NCBI RefSeq assembly: GCF_024320865.1
Contig: NZ_JANDBD010000008.1
Span: forward strand, 1-64,000
Direction: 5' to 3'
DNA: 64,000 bases
Origin: Mycolicibacterium arenosum
Lineage (GTDB): Bacteria; Actinomycetota; Actinomycetes; Mycobacteriales; Mycobacteriaceae
The notes beneath the pieces are model-generated. The model had not been told where the DNA came from, made no database searches, and was given only the letters and a program-made list of their open reading frames with translations. Each line of letters opens with the position of its first letter. Position 1 is the first letter of the stretch. This document shows positions 50,805 through 58,130 of the stretch, piece by piece. Position numbers and translations under genes: made by a program.

Positions 50805-51818
50805 CTACGCGGTCTCGGTGATCGGGCGGTCGACCCAGCTCATCAGGTCGCGCAGCTTCTTGCCGGTGACCTCGATGGGGTGCTCGGCGTTCTGCTTGCG
50901 CAGGCCCTCGAGCTCCTTGTTGCCGCCCTCGACGTTGGCGACGAGACGCTTGACGAAGGTGCCGTCCTGAATGTCCTTGAGGATGCCGCGCATCCGCTCC
51001 TTGGTGCCCTCGTCGATGACGCGGGGACCGGAGATGTAGCCGCCGAACTCAGCGGTGTCGGACACCGAGTAGTTCATCCGGGCGATGCCACCCTCGTACA
51101 TCAGGTCGACGATCAGCTTGAGCTCGTGCAACACCTCGAAGTAGGCCATCTCGGGGGCGTATCCCGCCTCGACCATGATGTCGAAGCCGGCCTTGACCAG
51201 TTCCTCGGTGCCGCCGCACAGCACGGCCTGCTCACCGAAGAGATCGGTCTCGGTCTCCTCCTTGAAGTCGGTCTTGATGACGCCCGCGCGGGTGCCGCCG
51301 ATGCCCTTGGCGTACGACAGCGCGAGCGCCTCGCCCTCACCCTTGGGGTCCTGGTCGACCGCGATCAGGCACGGCACGCCCTTGCCGTCGACGAACTGAC
51401 GACGCACCAGGTGGCCGGGGCCCTTCGGAGCGACCATGCCGATGGTGACGTTGGCGGGCGGCTTGATCAGGCCGAAGTGGATGTTCAGGCCGTGGCCGAA
51501 GAACAGCGCGTTGCCGTCCTCCAGGTGGGGCTCGATCTCGTTCTTGAAGATCTCCGCCTGCGCGGTGTCGGGCGCCAGCAGCATGATGACGTCGGCCCAC
51601 TTGGCGACCTCGGCCGGGGTGTCGACGCCCAGGCCCTGCTCCTCGACCTTGTCGCGGCTCTTCGAGCCCTCGCGCAGACCGACCTTCACCTCGACGCCGG
51701 AGTCGCGCAGGCTCAGCGAGTGCGCGTGTCCCTGGCTGCCGTACCCGATGACGCCGACCTTGCGGCCCTGGATGATCGACAGGTCTGCATCGTCGTCGTA
51801 GTACATCTCAACTGCCAC
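50805..51818 (-). CDS. ilvC: Ketol-acid reductoisomerase
   Basis: NADPH-dependent isomerase/reductase of branched-chain amino acid synthesis. The 337-aa class I enzyme has GVIGYGSQGHAHSLSLRDSG, the catalytic His in FGHGLNIHFG and the metal-binding acids in QAVLCGGTEELVKAGFD. The start is GTG 51818, with AAGGAAGAAG upstream. It is the last gene of ilvBNC, 36 bp after ilvN, and ends at a 19-bp hairpin. Confidence 0.98.
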   Translation of the reverse strand: MAVEMYYDDDADLSIIQGRKVGVIGYGSQGHAHSLSLRDSGVEVKVGLREGSKSRDKVEEQGLGVDTPAEVAKWADVIMLLAPDTAQAEIFKNEIEPHLEDGNALFFGHGLNIHFGLIKPPANVTIGMVAPKGPGHLVRRQFVDGKGVPCLIAVDQDPKGEGEALALSYAKGIGGTRAGVIKTDFKEETETDLFGEQAVLCGGTEELVKAGFDIMVEAGYAPEMAYFEVLHELKLIVDLMYEGGIARMNYSVSDTAEFGGYISGPRVIDEGTKERMRGILKDIQDGTFVKRLVANVEGGNKELEGLRKQNAEHPIEVTGKKLRDLMSWVDRPITETA

Positions 51819-51854
51819 TTGCTTCTTCCTTCTCTCTCTTCTGGGTCTGCAGGG

Positions 51855-52361
51855 TCACTTCGAGCTGACGATGCCGCGGGGACCGCGGGCCAGCGTCACC
51901 ATGCCGGACTGGGCGATCTCGCGAATGCCGTACGGCTCCAACAGATTCAACAGTGCCGTCAGCTTGCCGGGCGTACCGGTGGCCTCCACGACCAGCGACT
52001 CCGCCGACACGTCAACGACCTTGGCGCGGAACAGGTTGACGGCTTCGATGATCTGGCCGCGCGTCGCCGCGTCGGCCCGCACCTTGATCAGCGCGAGCTC
52101 ACGGGAGACCGAGTTGTCCTCGTCCTGCTCGACGATCTTGATGACGTTGATCAGCTTGTTGAGCTGCTTGGTGATCTGCTCGAGCGGGAAGTCCTCGACG
52201 GCGACGACGATCGTCATGCGGGAGAGGTGCTTCTGCTCGGTGGCGCCGACGGCCAGCGACTGGATGTTGAAGCCGCGCCGCGAGAACAGGGACGCCACGC
52301 GGGCCAGGACACCGGGCTTGTCCTCGACGAGCACCGACAGGGTGTGAGTCGTGGTGGTCAT
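51855..52361 (-). CDS. ilvN: Acetolactate synthase small (regulatory) subunit
   Basis: 168-aa regulatory subunit that confers valine feedback inhibition on IlvB. The ACT domain begins TLSVLVEDKPGVLARVASLFSRRGFNI is split across residues 6-32; the second domain ends IREIAQSGMVTLARG. The start is ATG 52361, overlapping the ilvB stop as ATGA, which ensures stoichiometric synthesis. A longer reading inside ilvB is spurious. Confidence 0.97.
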   Translation of the reverse strand: MTTTTHTLSVLVEDKPGVLARVASLFSRRGFNIQSLAVGATEQKHLSRMTIVVAVEDFPLEQITKQLNKLINVIKIVEQDEDNSVSRELALIKVRADAATRGQIIEAVNLFRAKVVDVSAESLVVEATGTPGKLTALLNLLEPYGIREIAQSGMVTLARGPRGIVSSK

Positions 52362-54226
52362 GCGTGTCCCTCGTTGCCCTGGTCGTCGAACAGCGGCCGG
52401 ATTCCGCGGGCCGCCTGGATCTCGTCGTTGCTCATGCCTGCCGCCACCATCGGCCACACCTGCGCGTCCGCGCCCACGATGAAGTCGATCACCACCGGAC
52501 GGTCGTTGATCGCGCGCGCCTGATTGATGACGTCCTCGACGTCTTCTGCACGCTCACAACGCAATCCGACGCAGCCGAGCGCCTCGGCCAACTTCAGGAA
52601 ATCGGGGATGCGGTGACTGTGGGTGGACAGGTCCGTCTGGCTGTAGCGCTCCCCGTAGAAGAGCGTCTGCCACTGCCGAACCATCCCCAGGTTGCCGTTG
52701 TTGATCAGCGCGACCTTGATCGGCGCACCCTCGACCGCACAGGTGGCGAGTTCCTGGTTGGTCATCTGGAAGCAGCCGTCACCGTCGATCGCCCACACCT
52801 CGGCCTCGGGCCTGCCGAACTTCGCCCCCATCGCGGCGGGGACCGCGTATCCCATGGTGCCCAGGCCGCCGGAGTTCAGCCACGTCTTGGGGTTCTCGTA
52901 CTTGATGAACTGCGCCGCCCACATCTGGTGCTGCCCGACGCCGGCCACGTACACCGCGTCCGGACCGGCGATCTGGCCCAGCTTCTCGATGACGAACTCC
53001 GGGCTCAGGCTGCCGTCGCTCTGCGGGCCGTAACTCAGCGGGTAGGTCTCCCTCACGTTGCTGAGGTACTTCCACCACTCGTCCAGATCCAGGTTCGCGG
53101 CGGTGGTGCCGTCCTTGCGCAGCGCCTCCAGCAGATCGGTGATGACGTTCTTCACGTCACCCACGATCGGCACGTCGGCGTTGCGGTTCTTGCCGATCTC
53201 CGCGGGGTCGATGTCGGCGTGAATCACCTTGGCCTCGGGGGCGAACGACGACAGCTGGCCCGTCACGCGGTCGTCGAAGCGGGTGCCGAGTGCGATCAGC
53301 AGGTCGCTCTTCTGCAGTGCGGCCACCGCGGCGACGGTGCCGTGCATGCCGGGCATGCCGAGGTTCTGCGGGTGGCTGTCCGGGAAGGCGCCGCGGGCCA
53401 TCAGCGTGGTGACGACGGGGATGCCCGTCAGCTCGGCGAGGTCGAGCAACTCGGCGCTGGCCTCACCGCGGATGATGCCGCCGCCGACGTAGAGCACCGG
53501 CTTGCGCGCCGCGGCAATGAGTTTGGCCGCCTCCCGCACCTGCCTGCTGTGCGGCTTGGTGTTCGGCTTGTAGCCGGGCAGGTCGATCTGCGGCGGCCAG
53601 CTGAAGGTGCACTGGGCCTGCAGGACGTCCTTCGGGATGTCGACGAGCACGGCACCCGGTCGCCCGCTGCGCGCGATGTGGAACGCCTCGGCCATCACCT
53701 GGGCGATCTCGTCACCGTTGCGAACCAGGAAGTTGTGCTTGGTGATCGGCATCGTGATGCCGGAGATGTCGGCCTCCTGGAAGGCATCGGTGCCGATGAG
53801 GGCGCGACCGACCTGGCCGGTGATGGCGACGACGGGGATGGAGTCCATCTGGGCGTCGGCGAGCGGCGTCACCAGGTTGGTGGCGCCGGGGCCCGACGTC
53901 GCCATCATCACGCCGACCTTGCCGGTCGCGTGGGCGTACCCACTGGCGGCGTGCCCGGCGCCCTGCTCGTGCCTGACGAGCACGTGGCGCAGCTTCACCG
54001 AATCGAACAGCGGATCGTAGACGGGCAGCACGGCACCGCCGGGGATGCCGAAGATCACGTCGACGTCGAGTTCCTCGAGCGCGCGGATGACCGCCTGTGC
54101 GCCGGTGAGCTGATGCGGCGCAACGGTTCTGGGCTGCACGCTCGGCGCCTTCGCGCTAGCGGCGCCTGCGGACGTTCCGTTGGCACGCTGCGCCGGCTGG
54201 GGTGGTCGCGTGGTGGGTGCGCTCAC
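52358..54226 (-). CDS. ilvB: Acetolactate synthase large subunit
   Basis: Thiamine-diphosphate enzyme that starts valine, leucine and isoleucine synthesis. The 622-aa protein has a variable Pro/Ala-rich N-terminal tail (about 1-40), the catalytic Glu in VRHEQGAGHAASGYA, and the ThDP/Mg site IDGDGCFQMTNQELATC with NNGNLGMVRQWQ. The start is GTG 54226, with AGGACAGAG upstream, matching the M. tuberculosis N-terminus (MSAPT). An attenuator and leader peptide lie 60-180 bp upstream. ilvN and ilvC follow in the operon. Confidence 0.97.
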   Translation of the reverse strand: MSAPTTRPPQPAQRANGTSAGAASAKAPSVQPRTVAPHQLTGAQAVIRALEELDVDVIFGIPGGAVLPVYDPLFDSVKLRHVLVRHEQGAGHAASGYAHATGKVGVMMATSGPGATNLVTPLADAQMDSIPVVAITGQVGRALIGTDAFQEADISGITMPITKHNFLVRNGDEIAQVMAEAFHIARSGRPGAVLVDIPKDVLQAQCTFSWPPQIDLPGYKPNTKPHSRQVREAAKLIAAARKPVLYVGGGIIRGEASAELLDLAELTGIPVVTTLMARGAFPDSHPQNLGMPGMHGTVAAVAALQKSDLLIALGTRFDDRVTGQLSSFAPEAKVIHADIDPAEIGKNRNADVPIVGDVKNVITDLLEALRKDGTTAANLDLDEWWKYLSNVRETYPLSYGPQSDGSLSPEFVIEKLGQIAGPDAVYVAGVGQHQMWAAQFIKYENPKTWLNSGGLGTMGYAVPAAMGAKFGRPEAEVWAIDGDGCFQMTNQELATCAVEGAPIKVALINNGNLGMVRQWQTLFYGERYSQTDLSTHSHRIPDFLKLAEALGCVGLRCERAEDVEDVINQARAINDRPVVIDFIVGADAQVWPMVAAGMSNDEIQAARGIRPLFDDQGNEGHA

Positions 54227-54286
54227 GATCTCTGTCCTGTCTGTGTTCGTTCGGTCGGTCTCGATGTAGTGGTGATCCAAGGCAAC

Positions 54287-54320
54287 AAAAAACCCCCGTC
54301 AGCGTCTGCTGCACGAGGGT
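54287..54320 (-). terminator. ilvB attenuator (intrinsic terminator)
   Basis: On the minus strand ACCCTCGT (54320-54313) pairs with ACGGGGGT (54299-54292), with one G-U pair and an inner CAGC/GCTG stem, followed by six T (54292-54287). It lies between the leader peptide and ilvB. Its 5' arm can instead pair with the CTACGAG segment at 54339-54333, which itself can pair with leader codons at 54384-54378: the pause, antiterminator and terminator set of a ribosome-mediated attenuator. Confidence 0.88.
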
Positions 54321-54351
54321 TGCGCGTCGATGCTCGTAGGCTCAGGCCTGG

Positions 54352-54402
54352 TTACGCACCAACGCGCCAACCGAGTACTACGAGAATTCGAGCGGTCTGC
54401 AT
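54352..54402 (-). CDS. ilvBNC leader peptide
   Basis: 16-aa open frame MQTARILVVLGWRVGA ending in TAA. Six of the 16 residues are branched-chain, five of them contiguous (Ile-Leu-Val-Val-Leu), as expected for a regulatory leader that senses charged Ile, Leu and Val tRNAs. It ends 31 nt before the terminator stem. The -10 box TACCGT is 8 nt before its ATG, so the leader itself is probably translated from a nearly leaderless end. Attenuation of ilvBNC by such a leader is established in Corynebacterium glutamicum. Confidence 0.88.
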   Translation of the reverse strand: MQTARILVVLGWRVGA

Positions 54403-54410
54403 AGCTGTCG

Positions 54411-54440
54411 ACGGTAGCCTCAGCACAGGTCAAAGGTCAA
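54411..54440 (-). promoter_or_regulatory. ilvBNC promoter
   Basis: TTGACC (54440-54435) and TACCGT (54416-54411) are spaced by 18 nt, a good sigma-A-type promoter. Predicted initiation is at or just before the leader-peptide ATG at 54402. The region is shared with the divergent cfp6. Confidence 0.7.
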
Positions 54441-54469
54441 ATTCCGTTAGGCGATGCGAAGATGGCCGA

Positions 54470-54901
54470 GTGAGCACGCCCGCGACTGAGCCCCTGAGAC
54501 CCGTCGTCATCAAGATCTCCCCAATGGCGCATTTCGCAGCCGGGTTCCTGTTCCTCGGCCTGCTCGCGGTGGTGTTCGCCGCCCCCGGCTGGTTCGCTCC
54601 GCTGCTGGTCCTGCCCGTGCTGGCATCGGTGGCGATCGTCCGTTACCGCACGACCGCCGACCGCGACGGCTTCACCGCGCGCACGCTCATCGGCAGTACA
54701 TCGGCCGCCTGGGAGGACGTCGACGGCCTGAAGTTCGACCGCAGCTCGTGGGCGCTGGCAGTCCTCAAGGACGGCGCCGAGGTGCGGTTGCCCGCCGTGA
54801 CGTTCGCGACGCTGCCCACGCTGACGGCGGTGACGGCCGGCGTCGTGCCCAATCCCTATGCCGTCAAGCCGGACACCGAAACGCAACCGGACGGCGATTA
54901 G
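54470..54901 (+). CDS. cfp6: Cfp6-like PH-domain membrane protein
   Basis: 143-aa protein matching Rv3004/Cfp6. Two hydrophobic spans (about 18-60, beginning MAHFAAGFLFLGLLAVV) precede a bacterial PH-like domain (TRTLIG-type strand, WEDVDGLKFDRSSWALAVLKDG, LPAVTFATLPTL). The start is GTG 54470 (STPATEPLRPVV). Its stop overlaps the convergent doxX stop (TTAG). It is known as a culture-filtrate antigen in M. tuberculosis; its function is unclear. Confidence 0.88.
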   Translation: MSTPATEPLRPVVIKISPMAHFAAGFLFLGLLAVVFAAPGWFAPLLVLPVLASVAIVRYRTTADRDGFTARTLIGSTSAAWEDVDGLKFDRSSWALAVLKDGAEVRLPAVTFATLPTLTAVTAGVVPNPYAVKPDTETQPDGD

Positions 54902-55728
54902 GCGAGCGGGTTGGCGCCGTTGAGGAACACCCACACGGCCACACCGGCGGCGATGCCGAGAACCAGGGCGGCGATCGATCCGATGAACGGCCGGCGCGCC
55001 CACCCGCGGCCCGCGTCGAAGCCGTAGCGGCCGGGCCCGCTGAGAACCAGCGCGACCGCCACCACGAGCAGCACGACCTCGTACTCGTGCCCGTCGGGCA
55101 GGAAGAACGGAAAGTAGCCCGCATCCGGCTGCGCGGCGACAGCGGCCAGCAGCGCGTTGATCAGGTATCCGACGGCGGCTGCCGCGGCCACCGGGGTGAA
55201 CAGCCCGAGCACCAGCAGCACGCCCGCGCCGATCTGCACTCCGATCCCGGCGTAGCTCAGGATCGTCGCGTGCTGGAAGCCGAGGTCGACCAGCGACTCC
55301 CGGAAGCCGCTGAGCCCCGAACCGCCCCACCAGCCGAACGCGGTGTGCAGGCCGTGGGCGATCAGCAGGGCGCCGAGCCCGACGCGCAACAGCATCAGCC
55401 CCAAGTCCTGCGTGCCGCGGCGCGCGTCGCCCGACCGCGCGTCCAGCTCGTCGGGTTCGATCTCGGTCGGTTCGGCGGCGGATGCGGAATGCCGGCCGGC
55501 CGGTTGCACGTAGGGCAGCGGCTCCGGATCGCCGAGCAGGGGGAAGCCACCGGAGTGCTCACCGGACGTCGAGTCGTAGCGCGGGATCGCCGTCGTTTCG
55601 AAGTCGCCCGCGTACGTCGACGAGGGTAGGTCGTCCTCGGGGTCGACCAGGTGCGCCGACGAGGACCGCGCGGCGAGCTCGTCCTCAGGACGTTTCCACG
55701 CGCGCGGGTCGTGAGAGGTACTGGTCAT
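54898..55728 (-). CDS. DoxX-family membrane protein
   Basis: 276-aa protein: hydrophilic N-terminal half (about 1-105, rich in Asp, Glu and Pro) and then four membrane spans with the DoxX core LRVGLGALLIAHGLHTAFGWWGGSGLSGF. It matches Rv3005c, which in M. tuberculosis is reported to work with superoxide dismutase and a thiol oxidoreductase in a membrane oxidoreductase complex. The start is ATG 55728, with TACGCT 7 nt upstream. Tandem repeats lie 71 bp upstream. Confidence 0.9.
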   Translation of the reverse strand: MTSTSHDPRAWKRPEDELAARSSSAHLVDPEDDLPSSTYAGDFETTAIPRYDSTSGEHSGGFPLLGDPEPLPYVQPAGRHSASAAEPTEIEPDELDARSGDARRGTQDLGLMLLRVGLGALLIAHGLHTAFGWWGGSGLSGFRESLVDLGFQHATILSYAGIGVQIGAGVLLVLGLFTPVAAAAAVGYLINALLAAVAAQPDAGYFPFFLPDGHEYEVVLLVVAVALVLSGPGRYGFDAGRGWARRPFIGSIAALVLGIAAGVAVWVFLNGANPLA

Positions 55729-55798
55729 GAAAGCCAGCGTAAGTGCTATTCACCTGCGAATCGCGGATTGGCGCGGCCCCATTCGACCCGTATCCGTA

Positions 55799-55884
55799 CC
55801 GTGACACTCCCCGGTCGCCATGCTCCTGCCCACCGTGACACTCCCCGGTCGCTGCGCTCCTTCCCACCGTGACACTCCCCGGTA
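55799..55884. repeat. 34-bp tandem repeat, 2.5 copies
   Basis: Units begin at 55799, 55833 and 55867, each with CCGTGACACTCCCCGGT; the first two units are complete and differ at a few positions, the third stops after about 18 nt. The inner CCCCGGTCGCTGCGCTC relates it to the dispersed copies at 7954, 9911 and 22264. It lies between doxX and the divergent lppZ-like gene. Confidence 0.85.
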
Positions 55885-55923
55885 CGTGGCGGACCCCACC
55901 CATCGATCCGTAACCTGGCCTGC

Positions 55924-57036
55924 ATGAGACTGCGCCCCTCGACGCTCGGAGCCGCGGTGCTGTGCGTTGCACTCCTCGGATCGGGCTGCGCGCGCTTCGA
56001 CGAAGCGCAGTCCGAGCCGTTCACGACAGCGCCCGAGATCGCGATGGAGCCCAGCTCCAAGCCCAAGCCGCCGCCACCCCTGCCCGGCCGCCCCTTCCCG
56101 AAGGAGTGCCCCGCGCCGAACGTCATGCAGGGCTGCCTCGACAGCACCAGCGGGTTGATCATGGGCTCCGACAGCAAGACCGCCCTGGTCGCCGAACGCC
56201 AGACCGGCGCGGTGAAGGAGATCTCGCTGAGCGCGGAACCCAAGGTCAAGGTCGTCATCCCGGTCGACGCGGCCGGTGACGGCGGGCTGATGGACATCGT
56301 GCTGTCGCCCACCTACAGCCAGGACCGGCTGATGTTCGCCTACGTCAGCACGCCGACCGACAACCGCGTCATCCGCATCGCCGACGGCGACGTGCCCAAG
56401 CCGATCCTGACCGGCATTCCGAAGGGGCCGACCGGGAACATGGGCGCCCTGGTGTTCACCAGCCCGACGACGCTCATGGTGCTCACCGGCGACGCGGGCA
56501 ACCCCGCCCAGGCCGGTGACCCGGGCTCGCTGGCGGGCAAGCTGCTGCGGATCGAGCAGCCGACGACGGTCAACCAGGCACCCCCGACCACGGCGCTGTC
56601 CGGCATCGGTTCGGCGGGCGGGCTGTGCGTCGACGGTGCCGACGGATCGCTGTACGTCACCGATCGGACCCCGACGGGTGACCGCCTGCAGCGCATCACC
56701 AAGGACTCGACGGTGTCGACGGTGTGGTCGTGGCCCGACAAACCCGGTATCGCGGGCTGCGCCGCGCAGGAGGGCACCGTCCTGGTGAACCTCGTCAACA
56801 CCAAGCAGACCGTGGCCGTGCGTCTGGCGCCGGACACCGGCGCGGTCACCGGCGATCCCGAGGTGCTCCGGCAGGACGAGCACGGCCACGTGTGGGCGCT
56901 GCAGTTCTCCCCCGACGGCAACGTGTGGGGCGCGACGGTGAACAAGACCGTCGGCGACGCCGCCCAACTCGACGACGTCGTGTTCCCGCTGTTCCCGAGC
57001 GGTGGGTTCCCGCGGGCCAACGACGACAAGATGTAG
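55924..57036 (+). CDS. lppZ: LppZ-like lipoprotein with glucose/sorbosone dehydrogenase fold
   Basis: 370-aa lipoprotein: signal peptide with lipobox LLGSGC (Cys about 21), Pro-rich spacer, then a beta-propeller of the glucose/sorbosone dehydrogenase family (DGGLMDIVLSPTYSQDRLMFAYVS; GNMGALVFTSPTTLMVLTGDAGNPAQAGD; LCVDGADGSLYVTD). It matches Rv3006/LppZ. A PQQ requirement cannot be judged from sequence. The start is ATG 55924, with TAACCT (55911-55916) 7 nt upstream. Confidence 0.9.
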   Translation: MRLRPSTLGAAVLCVALLGSGCARFDEAQSEPFTTAPEIAMEPSSKPKPPPPLPGRPFPKECPAPNVMQGCLDSTSGLIMGSDSKTALVAERQTGAVKEISLSAEPKVKVVIPVDAAGDGGLMDIVLSPTYSQDRLMFAYVSTPTDNRVIRIADGDVPKPILTGIPKGPTGNMGALVFTSPTTLMVLTGDAGNPAQAGDPGSLAGKLLRIEQPTTVNQAPPTTALSGIGSAGGLCVDGADGSLYVTDRTPTGDRLQRITKDSTVSTVWSWPDKPGIAGCAAQEGTVLVNLVNTKQTVAVRLAPDTGAVTGDPEVLRQDEHGHVWALQFSPDGNVWGATVNKTVGDAAQLDDVVFPLFPSGGFPRANDDKM

Positions 57037-57050
57037 GCGACGCACCCGTC

Positions 57051-58130
57051 GTGTCCTGTCAGCCCGACTTCGCCCGACTGTCCGGCGAACTCGGTTTCGC
57101 CTGCGACGGTGCCCGGTCGTTCGTGACCGTGCGCAATCCCCTCGCGCTCGCCAACTGGACGCTGCCCGTCGTGGAAGCGTTGATGGTGCTCGGTGCGGTG
57201 CTGGCGCTGTGGCTCGCGATTCGCCGACTGCGCCGCGACGGTGACCCGACGACGCTCACGCTGTGGATCGCATCGATCGTCTACCTGCTGATCATCGAGG
57301 CGCCGCAACTGGGAACCGTGTTCGCGCACAACGTGTTCACGATCGACCTCGCGTACGACCGGTTGCCGCTGTACATCGTCGCGGTGTACCCCGCGACGAT
57401 CACGCTCGCATTCGACATCGTGCGATCCGTGGGCGTGTTCGAACGCCGTGGCGCGCTCGTCGGCGCGGTGTGCGTGGGATTCGTCAACGCGTGCTTCTAC
57501 GAGGTGTTCGATCACCTTGGGCCGCAACAACAGTGGTGGGCGTGGAACACCGACAGCGAACTCAACCACCCGATGATGAACTCGGTGCCGCTGACCAGCA
57601 CCGTGCTCTTCGCGATGCTGGGCCCCGCGGCGCTGGCGTTCGTCGGCTACGTACTCGTCGGTGGACCGGCGGCACGCGGCCGGCGGTTCGGGCCCTGGGC
57701 GGTGACCTGGCGCACCGTGCTGATCGGGGCGCTGGTTCCGGTGGCGATGGTGGCGCTGAGTCTGCCCGTCTCGATCTTCGAGAGCCGTGACGTCGTTCAA
57801 GCCCTGGTGCTCGGCATCGAAATCGTGGTGTTCGCCGTTGTTTCCGTCCCGGTGTTGTTCCAGCAGTGGCGGCGCACCCGGCACGAAGGCGGTACCGAGT
57901 ATCCGAGCACTTACGTGCGGTTCTACGGCGCACTGTATCTCGCGGTGTTCGCCGTCCTGTGGATCAGTGCGCTGCCCGAGTTCGCCGGCGCGATCGACGG
58001 GATCACCAGCACCGGCACGCCGACGGGCAACTTCGGTTACGTCGCGGCGTGTTTCACCGCGGCTTTGGCGTGTGTCGTCGGGGTGAGCACCATCGGCAGA
58101 CACGAGCCCGCGGGTGTGACGGTGCGCTAG
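57051..58130 (+). CDS. Polytopic membrane protein of unknown family
   Basis: 359-aa protein with about eight hydrophobic spans, beginning with a short Cys-containing N-terminus (SCQPDFARLSGELGFACDG). Charged or aromatic loops such as FYEVFDHLGPQQQWWAWNTDSELNHPMM (split at about 145-172) contain His, Glu and Asp that could bind a metal or substrate. I do not recognise the family. The start is GTG 57051, 14 bp after the lppZ-like gene, so the two may be co-transcribed. Its stop shares CTAG with the convergent kinase gene. Confidence 0.75.
   Translation: MSCQPDFARLSGELGFACDGARSFVTVRNPLALANWTLPVVEALMVLGAVLALWLAIRRLRRDGDPTTLTLWIASIVYLLIIEAPQLGTVFAHNVFTIDLAYDRLPLYIVAVYPATITLAFDIVRSVGVFERRGALVGAVCVGFVNACFYEVFDHLGPQQQWWAWNTDSELNHPMMNSVPLTSTVLFAMLGPAALAFVGYVLVGGPAARGRRFGPWAVTWRTVLIGALVPVAMVALSLPVSIFESRDVVQALVLGIEIVVFAVVSVPVLFQQWRRTRHEGGTEYPSTYVRFYGALYLAVFAVLWISALPEFAGAIDGITSTGTPTGNFGYVAACFTAALACVVGVSTIGRHEPAGVTVR

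Noticed and set aside
52364..54469. Plus-strand open frame opposite ilvB and ilvN, continuous with cfp6
   Set aside because: It is antisense to ilvB/ilvN and would swallow the attenuator; Cfp6 homology starts only after 54470.
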